Source: Bin80 sp022820435 (GTDB taxonomy: Bacteria; Bacteroidota; Rhodothermia; Rhodothermales; Bin80). Taken from it: 12,572 bases of DNA. Below the pieces are notes generated by a model. It had not been told where the DNA came from, searched no databases, and saw only the letters and a list, made by a program, of their open reading frames with translations. Below are positions 5,803 to 12,403 of this stretch, piece by piece. The stretch lies in contig JAJEFL010000201.1 of the NCBI GenBank assembly GCA_022820435.1, positions 1 to 12,572 of the forward strand, written 5' to 3'. The number at the start of each line of letters is the position of its first letter. Position 1 is the first letter of the stretch. A program made the position numbers and the translations under genes.

Positions 5803-8051
5803 CGGCGATCCTCCTCCAGATGAATCACAACCCGGATCGGCCGGGCATCCACCTGGATTGTTTTTTCGGCGAGAGGGATCTGATCCAGAATATCTACGAC
5901 CGTGAGCGTATACCGCCCGGGGCGTAGATGCAGGGCGAATCCGCCGTCCCGGTACACCTCTGCTTCTTTTTCCTGATCTAAAAGAATATTGAGTCTGAGC
6001 GGGGTTCGATCCAGTCCGGTGACCATCCCCGTCACCGGAACGAATCGCTGCATCGGTACATGCAGGATTTTTCTTTGCCCCGGGTCTGCGGTAAAGCTGA
6101 ACTCCGGCCCGGTGGCGGGGTGAAGGGATGGATCCCGAATAGATGCCTCCAGAATGCGGATCTGGTAGCGCTGATAGGGCTCCAGATGGGCCGCGTACAA
6201 TGCTCCGGTCCGAAGGCGTGTCCAGCCGCCCTGAAAAAGCTCCGCCTCAATATGGGAAAGGATCGGCTCGGTGTCCTCCTGCAGACCGTTCCCGTTCCCA
6301 TCCTCAAAGATTCGGAGTTCGACAGCGCTCTGTTGAATCCCGTAGGGAGCAAGCTGTACCCTGTCCCAGAGATGGATACTTCCCTGAATCTGCTGCGAAT
6401 GCGTGATCCCCCGTACATCCCGCTGTCCACGGGCAGACAGGCTCCCGAACGGGGAGGACATCTGAAAACTGAGACGACCGGTCATCATCTGATGATCGGC
6501 ATCCCACCCGGTGCGGAACGCCAGAGAGGAATGCCCAAGCATGAAGATCCCTTCCAGACCATAGGCACTCTGGATATCGTCCCGCGTTGCAAACCCCGTC
6601 ACCCTAACCCTTGAGAACATCCATCCAGCCCCGAAATGCCAGCGGTGATGCGTCTCCGCGGAGGCACCATGCAGCCAGTCCGACTCCCAGCCGGCCTGTA
6701 TCCGCAGACCGCTGTGATGATGGAGCCAGATCGCAGGGTGCAGTGACAGCCGCTGCCCCCGCCCGTTAAACGGGGACAAAAAGGAGGACCTCGAACCCTG
6801 GAGCAGTACACTGATCGGACCTTTACCGGCAGAGGCCGTCATGTGGAGGTTCTGGACGTGACGCTTCCGGCCGTTCAGATGGGCAGTCACCTGCACCCCG
6901 GAATGCCAGAGTTGAAATCCCGTCTGCCAGTGTGCAGGCAATAGCTGCATCTCTGTGCTCACCGCCAGAAACGTCACCGGGCTCCATGTGGATCCGACCG
7001 ATGCCTCTGGATGCACGCCATGGTGTGCAAGTGCACTTCGGAGTGTCCATCTCGGATGGATGCCGTACTGCACATGAAGATTCGCATGCTGCTCCCCGAT
7101 ACGCAATCCGTAGAATACTTTGCCGGGAGGGACCATGGAGGCGGGGGTGAACAGGTACTGAGGATCGGACTGTGTGCGCCGGCCGCCGAGTGGATGTGTC
7201 CTTATCTCCAGTTTTGTGGTTCCATACCATACGGGGGCACTCAGTTCATAGTACCCTTCCGCATCTGCCTGCACCTGATCCACGATCTCTCCGCGGATCA
7301 CCGCCTGTAGGAGTGCGTGCGGATCTGATCGTCCGCGGAGGTGACGCATACGGTGCAGCCGTTGTCTGGCCAGAGGTACATTCGTGATGGCGAACTCGGT
7401 GCTGCCACGGGCATTACGTTCTGCCTGCACCTGCGTGAGCCACACCTTTTCCGGCCGGTCATACCGGTATGCCCATGAAGCACCATCACTCAGTTCTGCC
7501 TCGACGCTGCCGTGCAGGATGCTTCCCGTAAATCGAAAAAAGGGATGTATCCCGAATGCGTCCCGCCGTAGCTGCCAACTCGCTATCATTCCGCCCCAGA
7601 TGCTGCGCGTGCGTCCAAACAGATGCGGACCCGGCACTTCGGCCCAGCTGCGCTGCCGCGCCCGGAGCGAACGCACATCAAACGTCGACGCGGCCGATGA
7701 TGTCGTTAAATGCAGACGGTTTTGATCAAAGTGCAAGGCGCGGCCAAGTACCTCCAGTACCTCCGTCAGAAAAATCCTGCAGGATGGAGCGGAGGGATTC
7801 GAGCATGAAAACGTATGACGGTGCCGCGTATCCAGTGCTTCCAGCCCTGTGCCCGTAAGCTGCACGGCAAATCCCAGTGCCTGAAAGAGTTCTTCGCCAT
7901 CCACAAGGAACGCCTCCCCATCATACCATGCCCGGACAAGTTCCTCCCTGCCTGGGAACTCCAGCAGGAGCGGCACTTCCATCAACACCTGCGCGGAGGC
8001 GGCACGGATCATGGTGAAGACCAGTACGGACCGGAGGATCCACTGCTGCAT
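5799..8051 (-). CDS. Fimbrial outer-membrane usher
   Basis: 750 aa from the ATG at 8051, which overlaps the chaperone stop as TGATG; the frame upstream to 8270 is only the chaperone gene read in another frame. A signal peptide (1-20, cut after ASA) is followed by an N-terminal domain that starts MEVPLLLEF. Then comes a beta-strand-rich barrel with usher-type landmarks: an AYRYDRPEKVWLTQVQ stretch, a GYYELSAPVWYGTTKLEI segment, and MVPPGKVFYGLRIGE before the next strands. Near 582-593 is GNGNGLQED, a Ca-binding or SdrD-like sequence, and the last about 80 residues form a carboxypeptidase-regulatory-like beta-sandwich (GRYTLTVVD). Ushers bind chaperone-subunit complexes and secrete and assemble fimbriae across the outer membrane. 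It is somewhat shorter than the classical 800-850 aa ushers and likely belongs to a diverged clade. Confidence 0.8.
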   Translation of the reverse strand: MQQWILRSVLVFTMIRAASAQVLMEVPLLLEFPGREELVRAWYDGEAFLVDGEELFQALGFAVQLTGTGLEALDTRHRHTFSCSNPSAPSCRIFLTEVLEVLGRALHFDQNRLHLTTSSAASTFDVRSLRARQRSWAEVPGPHLFGRTRSIWGGMIASWQLRRDAFGIHPFFRFTGSILHGSVEAELSDGASWAYRYDRPEKVWLTQVQAERNARGSTEFAITNVPLARQRLHRMRHLRGRSDPHALLQAVIRGEIVDQVQADAEGYYELSAPVWYGTTKLEIRTHPLGGRRTQSDPQYLFTPASMVPPGKVFYGLRIGEQHANLHVQYGIHPRWTLRSALAHHGVHPEASVGSTWSPVTFLAVSTEMQLLPAHWQTGFQLWHSGVQVTAHLNGRKRHVQNLHMTASAGKGPISVLLQGSRSSFLSPFNGRGQRLSLHPAIWLHHHSGLRIQAGWESDWLHGASAETHHRWHFGAGWMFSRVRVTGFATRDDIQSAYGLEGIFMLGHSSLAFRTGWDADHQMMTGRLSFQMSSPFGSLSARGQRDVRGITHSQQIQGSIHLWDRVQLAPYGIQQSAVELRIFEDGNGNGLQEDTEPILSHIEAELFQGGWTRLRTGALYAAHLEPYQRYQIRILEASIRDPSLHPATGPEFSFTADPGQRKILHVPMQRFVPVTGMVTGLDRTPLRLNILLDQEKEAEVYRDGGFALHLRPGRYTLTVVDILDQIPLAEKTIQVDARPIRVVIHLEEDRR

Positions 8052-8824
8052 CAATCCCAATGCAGATGGATGGGATCCGGGACCCCAAGCTGATGCCGGA
8101 TGGCGAGAGACAGCCCGGTGTAATTCGAATCGAATTTCAACTGCAGCGGCCCTGGCAAAGGACGCTCCGCCACGGGGATCCGTACGACGCGTGTCGTATA
8201 GACGGCGGCCTCGGCGCTGCCGAGCTGCCATCCATTCTGAATCACACGCACCCCGCCTAGAAAGGGCCATCGGCTGTGATTCTCCAGATAGAGATGCAAT
8301 TCGTTCGGCGTTCCTTCCAGAAAACGGGCAGATAAGACGGGCATGCCCCTTCCCTGGAGATAGATCAGGGGAGCAACCAGATTGTAGACAATACGGAGTC
8401 CGCTGGCAACCGCGGGGATCTGTCCGTCCACAATGGCTCCCCGCTCCTGCATGGCAAAATGCAGGAGCGTAATATGCGCCCCTTCAGGGGCTTCATGGAT
8501 CCGGTAACGTACAGTCTGCTCCCCGCCTGCCGGCAGGATGCACCGCTCCGGGAAAAAGGTCAGATACCGGGATAAATCTCCCAGCCTGCCCGCTTCGCCC
8601 AGAACCACTGCCGTGGTGGAGTCCGTAGACGCAATCACGCCGTGATGGGCGCCAATGGTGACTTCAACGCCTTCGGTGCCCCGGTTAGACAGTACGAATG
8701 CCCCATAGGGTCGGTCATGGGTAATGACCGCATAGGCGGGAGTGACACTGAGTGCAGCCTGGGCAAATACCTGACGCGGTGCCCATACCCCGGCGACCAG
8801 TAAATAAGGGAGAACGCGAAGCAT
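8051..8824 (-). CDS. PapD-like periplasmic fimbrial chaperone
   Basis: 257 aa with a signal peptide (1-21, cut after VFA). The N-terminal Ig-like domain begins SVTPAYAVI and continues AFVLSNRGTEGVEVTIGA, matching the first strands of fimbrial chaperones. YLTFFPERCILPAGGEQTVRYRI matches the conserved 'fP..f.L.pG..q.VR' block. The second domain runs from about 150 to the end. Such chaperones hold pilus subunits in the periplasm by donor-strand complementation and hand them to the usher, which is the next gene (TGATG overlap). The pilin gene before it ends 3 bases from its start. The exact subclass is not certain, but the usual chaperone role is well supported by context. Confidence 0.8.
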   Translation of the reverse strand: MLRVLPYLLVAGVWAPRQVFAQAALSVTPAYAVITHDRPYGAFVLSNRGTEGVEVTIGAHHGVIASTDSTTAVVLGEAGRLGDLSRYLTFFPERCILPAGGEQTVRYRIHEAPEGAHITLLHFAMQERGAIVDGQIPAVASGLRIVYNLVAPLIYLQGRGMPVLSARFLEGTPNELHLYLENHSRWPFLGGVRVIQNGWQLGSAEAAVYTTRVVRIPVAERPLPGPLQLKFDSNYTGLSLAIRHQLGVPDPIHLHWD

Positions 8825-8827
8825 GAT

Positions 8828-9373
8828 CTATAGCGGAGTAATGCGAACCGAGAGATGTCCGGCATAGCGCCCCAGGGCCGCTCCCAGAAGGTGAATGGTC
8901 CCTCCAAACCGGAGGGCGCTGCATCCATCTTCTCCAAGCACTCCTGCCGCCTGTCTTGCGGGGACGCGCATAAATGCGCCCTGATTGCAGCCGTGGCTCT
9001 GTGCCCAGGACGGCGTAAAACGGACCTCACGGTGTCCGGATACAGAGCGCCCGGACACGTCGCTGCCGCCCATCTGATGGAGAAAGACCGGGGCATCCAT
9101 GCTCACCAGAAACCCGGCCCCGGCCGGGCCGTACACCAATACCTCCCCCATCGCGTGGGGGCCGCCTGCCTTGCGGTCGGCAAGCCCGGTGGCGGGGTCC
9201 AGCGTTACCGTCCCTGCATCGGCACGCTGCTCTGCAAAATCCAGTTGACTGCTGCTGACGCTCACCGTCAGCACACGTGGAACCACCTCCAGCTGAACCC
9301 GCATCGTACCGGTGGTCTGGGACTGCACAGATCCACAAACGAAGAACAGACCAAAAAATATATACCCCCTCAT
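8828..9373 (-). CDS. DUF4402-like pilin / fimbrial subunit (181 aa)
   Basis: 181 aa with a signal peptide (cut near VQS|Q, residue 18). The mature part is beta-rich: a strand MRVQLEVVPRVLTVSV, then LDFAEQRADAGTVTLDPATG, then GEVLVYGPAGAGFLVSMDAP, and at the end RFGGTIHLLGAALGRYAGHLSVRI. This is the strand order seen in DUF4402/spore-coat-U-like fimbrial proteins, including the closing 'RFGGT...Y.G....V' motif shared with the preceding pilin. Two mature cysteines (SHGC, DGC) may form a disulphide. It lies 3 bases upstream of the chaperone gene and 2 bases downstream of the other pilin. It could be a minor, tip or anchor subunit. Confidence 0.65.
   Translation of the reverse strand: MRGYIFFGLFFVCGSVQSQTTGTMRVQLEVVPRVLTVSVSSSQLDFAEQRADAGTVTLDPATGLADRKAGGPHAMGEVLVYGPAGAGFLVSMDAPVFLHQMGGSDVSGRSVSGHREVRFTPSWAQSHGCNQGAFMRVPARQAAGVLGEDGCSALRFGGTIHLLGAALGRYAGHLSVRITPL
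9032..9058. repeat. Dispersed palindromic repeat, two degenerate units (181-aa pilin gene)
   Basis: GTGTCCGGATAC (9032-9043) and GCGCCCGGACAC (9047-9058) keep the 15-base period of the exbB array. They lie inside the 181-aa pilin-like gene and code its SGRSVSG stretch. Confidence 0.45.
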
Positions 9374-9375
9374 GT

Positions 9376-9921
9376 TCAGTTGCAGGCTGCGGTGGTCGTG
9401 ATCGTCCCCGTATAGGTTCCGTTCGATTTACTGAGCGTAATTCCGCTCACGGTGCCCCCAAACCGGAAGAAGTGACTGAAGCTCGTCCCTGCGCCGCCTG
9501 CGGTGCCGCTGTACGCCGCACCGCGGATTAAAGTGTATGTGCCGCCGGAGGTCGCGGCCTGTGACCATGCACCGCTGTAGGTTAAACTGCTGCCGGAATT
9601 GCTCAGCGTCGCCGGAAAGGATCTGCTCACATTATAGCTGGCCACATTCGTTCCGCTCAAACGCGTCTGCCCGGCACTGGCGCTGCCGCTGACTGACAGT
9701 GTGCTGCTGCTCCTTGTACCCGTCTGCGCATGGATGACAACGGAACCGGTCCCGCTGCCCGGCTTCTCTACCGTACCATAATCGAGGTTGGAGACGGTTG
9801 TAATCGTACAGGTCGGGGAAGGGGCAGATAACGAGAGGGTCGCCGTTACGGATGACGACTGCCCGAATATGGGCATCGTCCACGCAAAGCTTAAAACAAA
9901 AAACAGGATCGGAAATCGCAT
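9376..9921 (-). CDS. DUF4402-like pilin, probable major subunit (181 aa)
   Basis: From ATG 9921 the product is 181 aa with a signal peptide (1-20, cut after IFG). The frame extends to a GTG at 9963, but the added residues overlap the previous gene and precede the signal, so they are excluded. The mature protein is Ser/Thr/Gly-rich, beta-strand, low in charge and typical of a fibre subunit. It has SNLDYGTV, a middle IHAQTGTRSSSTLSVSG stretch, and the closing RFGGTVSGIT...NGTYTGTITTTAACN. Cys38 and Cys180 could join the first and last strands. The closing motif is characteristic of DUF4402 proteins handled by chaperone-usher systems. It starts 11 bases after the small pilin-like gene. Confidence 0.75.
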   Translation of the reverse strand: MRFPILFFVLSFAWTMPIFGQSSSVTATLSLSAPSPTCTITTVSNLDYGTVEKPGSGTGSVVIHAQTGTRSSSTLSVSGSASAGQTRLSGTNVASYNVSRSFPATLSNSGSSLTYSGAWSQAATSGGTYTLIRGAAYSGTAGGAGTSFSHFFRFGGTVSGITLSKSNGTYTGTITTTAACN

Positions 9922-9932
9922 AGGAATCAGTT

Positions 9933-10265
9933 CTAAGTGATGGAAATTTGTGGGTCTAGACACGCCGTGAGGCGCCTCGAAACATTCATACGGACCGTGC
10001 AGTCTGATACAGTTTGACCGAACAGCATAAACCGCCCTGATGTTTGCCCTTTCCGGAATGGTCGGGCGAGACCAGACACTGCTTCTCCGTCAGGTGCCGC
10101 ACTGGAATTCACATCCTCTGCAATCCCCGGCGCACACATCGCCTGCGGGACACGCAACTTGATCTGAACCTGTGTGCTTACCGTCTGTCTGGACACGGTG
10201 TCTTGACGCACGGCCTGCGCATCGGGAGCAGAGGCTGGCAGAATCGCCAAAAGGATCCCCTTCAT
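9933..10265 (-). CDS. Small exported protein, possible minimal DUF4402-like subunit
   Basis: 110 aa from the ATG at 10265, which overlaps the stop of the 222-aa gene (ATGA); an ATG two codons upstream is possible. A short signal-like N-terminus (MKGILLAILPASAPDAQA) is followed by RQDTVSRQTVS, a beta strand TQVQIKLRVPQAMC, and a segment GRFMLFGQTVSDCTVRMNVS. That segment recalls the DUF4402 strand pair where a pilin has a 'ftvtGdp...v.v.lp' pattern. Three cysteines. Much shorter than the two pilins and lacking the closing RFGGT motif. It may be a minor, tip or initiator subunit. The dispersed repeats sit near both ends of the gene. Confidence 0.5.
   Translation of the reverse strand: MKGILLAILPASAPDAQAVRQDTVSRQTVSTQVQIKLRVPQAMCAPGIAEDVNSSAAPDGEAVSGLARPFRKGQTSGRFMLFGQTVSDCTVRMNVSRRLTACLDPQISIT
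9952..9963. repeat. Dispersed palindromic repeat, one unit
   Basis: GGGTCTAGACAC contains the perfect 8-base palindrome GTCTAGAC and matches the array core at 10 of 12 positions. It is followed by GCC and then by a separate perfect 10-base palindrome GAGGCGCCTC (9969-9978). It lies in the 3' end of the small pilin-like gene. Confidence 0.45.
10185..10209. repeat. Dispersed palindromic repeat, two units (small pilin-like gene)
   Basis: CTGTCTGGACAC (10185-10196) matches the array unit at 11 of 12 bases, and GTGTCTTGACGC (10198-10209) is a degenerate second copy with a 13-base offset. They code RQDTVSRQTVS just after the signal peptide of the small pilin-like protein. Confidence 0.5.
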
Positions 10266-10930
10266 TCGCATGGACGCGTATGGACCTGGCCCGCTTCCGC
10301 ATAGGTTTCAATACAGCCGGATGCATCCCTGAAGGCCATCACGATGGCCGGGGCCGCAAACTGGAAGGCCTGCCAGAGCGTGTCGAGACGGACAGAGCCG
10401 GGGGGCGCCCGGTACTGCAAAGCCTCCGGGTCGTAGTTCCAGATTTCTAGGCGGACCCCCTCCGGATCCTGAGACATGCGTAAATCAAACGCATCCCCAT
10501 CATAATAGCGGGCCACCGCGCTCAGCACATCGCCCGTGAGCGCCGCCCGTGCATCCTGATCCAAATGCGCATCCGCCGGAATCCGCATCGCCTCCTGACG
10601 TGTGGCATCCAGACGGTAATCCGCGGCGATCTCCCATGATTTCATGGACTGTTGCAGCGGCTTCGGCACATCCGTACCGATCTCATAGGTTTCCATGGAG
10701 GGATAGAGCACCACCAGATCATTCGGCCCAAACCCGTTGGCCGTTACATCCACGACATCCGCCTGATCCACCTGCCCAGCCGCTGGAATGAGGAGCGCAT
10801 CCAGCATGGCCCGGATCTGCGTACGGTCGGTCAGCGTGGCCACCGGCCGGGTGAGCTGATCAAACTGCTGCGCACGGGATGCCCGCACAGCAATGGACAG
10901 AAGGAGAGCAGTCGCGAGTATTTTAGTCAT
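10262..10930 (-). CDS. Exported protein of unknown function (222 aa)
   Basis: No family recognised. 222 aa with a clear signal peptide (1-20, cut after SRA) and a soluble acidic mature domain of about 200 aa, mixed helix and strand. Notable stretches are NGFGPNDLVVLYPS, a helix-rich middle (ARAALTGDVLSAVARYYDGD) and two cysteines in the last 20 residues (SGCIETY, RPCE). It overlaps the preceding gene by 8 bases and the next by ATGA, so it is co-translated with pilin genes. Position at the 5' end of the operon suggests an adhesin, assembly factor or regulator of the fibre, but nothing in the sequence shows which. Confidence 0.6.
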   Translation of the reverse strand: MTKILATALLLSIAVRASRAQQFDQLTRPVATLTDRTQIRAMLDALLIPAAGQVDQADVVDVTANGFGPNDLVVLYPSMETYEIGTDVPKPLQQSMKSWEIAADYRLDATRQEAMRIPADAHLDQDARAALTGDVLSAVARYYDGDAFDLRMSQDPEGVRLEIWNYDPEALQYRAPPGSVRLDTLWQAFQFAAPAIVMAFRDASGCIETYAEAGQVHTRPCE

Positions 10931-11423
10931 TGGATTCCCGTTTGAAGTATTTGAGGTCTTTCAGCGGATGAATGATGGTCAGCTGCAGGGGCACTTCCGT
11001 CAGCAGATGATTCTGCCAGTTCATCGGTTCGGGGAGCGGGATGTGATAGGTTATGGAGTAGGCAAAGCAACGCAGTGTTTCATCTTCGTACAGCTGCACA
11101 GGTCGTGCAGCCAGGAACGCCTGTTCCAGAAGATCTGTGGTCGCCTGCAGGCGCAGGTTCACCGCATCATAGTGTTCCATTACCTTCCCGCAGCGCCCGG
11201 TCCTATCAATGCGCACGAGCAGTTCCCGCGTCAGGAGATCGGTCACCAGCCGCCTTGCCAGCGGACTGGCCGCGCTGTCACTTACAACAATCCGGGAAAC
11301 GACAGACGAGTCATGTGCCGCCCGCCGATAAAGTTCCCCCGGCACCGGTCCGCCTGGTCGCATCCACAGCACCAGCGCCAGTGCCAGTCCCAGCGTACCC
11401 GCACCTGTGAGTAGGTATTTCAT
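10923..11423 (-). CDS. Membrane-anchored protein of unknown function, first gene of the operon
   Basis: 166 aa. One N-terminal hydrophobic helix (about 4-21, LLTGAGTLGLALALVLW) without an obvious signal-peptidase site or lipobox, then a periplasmic domain with two cysteines (RCGKV, RCFAY), predicted alternating helices and strands, and a basic end (KYFKRESND). No family recognised. It is the 5'-most gene of the operon and overlaps the 222-aa gene by 8 bases (ATGACTAA). The sequence before its ATG is A-rich without a Shine-Dalgarno core, as is common in Bacteroidota-like genomes. It may be an inner-membrane partner of the exported proteins that follow. Confidence 0.6.
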   Translation of the reverse strand: MKYLLTGAGTLGLALALVLWMRPGGPVPGELYRRAAHDSSVVSRIVVSDSAASPLARRLVTDLLTRELLVRIDRTGRCGKVMEHYDAVNLRLQATTDLLEQAFLAARPVQLYEDETLRCFAYSITYHIPLPEPMNWQNHLLTEVPLQLTIIHPLKDLKYFKRESND

Positions 11424-11852
11424 TCAAATGCATGTTTTTATGTGATTAATGTATACGCCGTGATTGGGTGCGGGAATGGGAATTATTCGACGGTTCTGAC
11501 AAAAACCGCAGAGACATGAATATGCATCACCTGAGAAGACTGCCCATGACCAATGCAGGCACGAGGGTATAGAACGACACCTGTACCGATGAGCGAAAAC
11601 GGCGACGATGACCGTTTATGGAACACGCAGAGGTGAGTACCTGCGGAGAATGGATCCAGGATACTCCGGATGTATTTGGGAACTTGGAGTAAACTGAGAT
11701 TCAATCCCGGTTCTCTCTCCTCCGTCACGGGGAGCCCCCCTGCTGGTTGAAGGAAAGGATTTGTGAGCCGGAATCCCGAATTTCAACGAATGATGGCGCA
11801 TCTCCGCCATCGCCATGGCGCTGGTGAGCTTTCTCGGCAAATTGCAGAAAGG
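11424..11852. other. Divergent intergenic region between the operon and dtd
   Basis: 429 bases without a gene I can support. It should hold the operon promoter (minus strand) and the dtd promoter (plus strand). I found no well-spaced -35/-10 pair; TTGTCA on the minus strand (11497-11502) is a possible -35 without a matching -10. The frame of dtd stays open upstream to a GTG at 11763 that has a good GGAAAGG-type ribosome site, so part of this region may encode an N-terminal extension of dtd. Short GC-rich inverted bases near 11737-11748 are too tight to form a proper terminator. Confidence 0.4.
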
Positions 11853-12403
11853 ATGATTGCGCTTGTGCAACGTGTTCAGGAAGCCTCGGTCACCGCAGAT
11901 GATGTTGCGGTTGGCAGTATTGGCCGGGGCCTGTTCATCTTCCCGGGAATTCATTCACAGGATGATCAACGGGAAGCAGACTGGCGGGTACGCAAGTGTG
12001 TACGCCTCCGCATTTTCCCGGATGATGCGGGGCAGATGAATCTATCGGTTGGTGACCTCGGTGCAGATATTCTTCCTGTATCGCAATTCACTCTTTATGG
12101 GAATGTCAGGAAAAGACACCGCCCTCCTTCATAGAAGCGGCTCGCCCTGCGGTTGCCGAACCTCTGTATGAGTATGTGAAGTATCGCCTCTCCAAAGAAC
12201 TTGGATATCCGGTTGCCGGTGGCAGTTTCGGTGCCTTGATACAGGTTTCCCTGATCAATGATCTGCCGGTCACGATCTGGATGGAACGCAGCCTGGAAAA
12301 GACTCAAAATTCTCCCGTCTCTCAAACAGAGATTCGGCAGGGATACCGCCCCAGCACCCTCATGGTCCATGTCCCCCAGTTCCTCAGAATAATTTTTGAA
12401 TGA
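11853..12403 (+). pseudogene. dtd: D-aminoacyl-tRNA deacylase (dtd) with -1 frameshift
   Basis: Dtd removes D-amino acids (and misloaded glycine) from tRNA in the cytoplasm. The first half begins MIALVQRVQEASV and includes RKCVRLRIFPDD and the catalytic motif SQFTLYG, all family hallmarks. At 12123-12127 the frame breaks: the first frame stops at TAG 12132-12134, while the -1 frame continues SFIEAARPAVAEPLYE and VAGGSFGALIQVSLINDLPVTIW to 12403. Joining at the CCT Pro codon gives the expected RPSF, so a single base has been lost or ribosomes would have to slip -1. The second signature NDGPVT reads NDLPVT: the glycine of the Gly-cisPro proofreading pair is missing. A 30-residue tail follows the usual end (total about 183 aa versus about 150). 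Both defects suggest decay; a sequencing error would explain only the frameshift. Confidence 0.8.

Larger units (their letters stand above)
1677..11423 (-). other. 13-gene operon: chaperone-usher fimbria plus ExbB/ExbD/TonB-like module
   Basis: All genes from 11423 down to 1677 lie on the minus strand. Junctions in transcription order: 8-bp overlap, ATGA, 11-bp gap, 2-bp gap, 3-bp gap, TGATG, ATGA, ATGA, ATGA, ATGA, ATGA, ATGA. There is no internal gap large enough for a promoter or terminator outside coding sequence. This supports one mRNA with translational coupling that gives related protein amounts. Confidence 0.8.

Noticed and set aside
8052..8270. Longer usher start overlapping the chaperone gene
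   Set aside because: This part is the chaperone C-terminus in another frame, is Arg/Ala-rich, and would bury the signal peptide that starts at 8051.
11586..11602. Hammerhead-ribozyme-like core (GATGAG followed by CGAAA)
   Set aside because: The core has CCGATGA instead of CTGATGA, there is no stem II between the two motifs, and no flanking pairing was found.
11483..11728. Minus-strand 81-aa frame upstream of the operon
   Set aside because: No signal peptide, motif or ribosome site; typical of a chance frame in an intergenic region.
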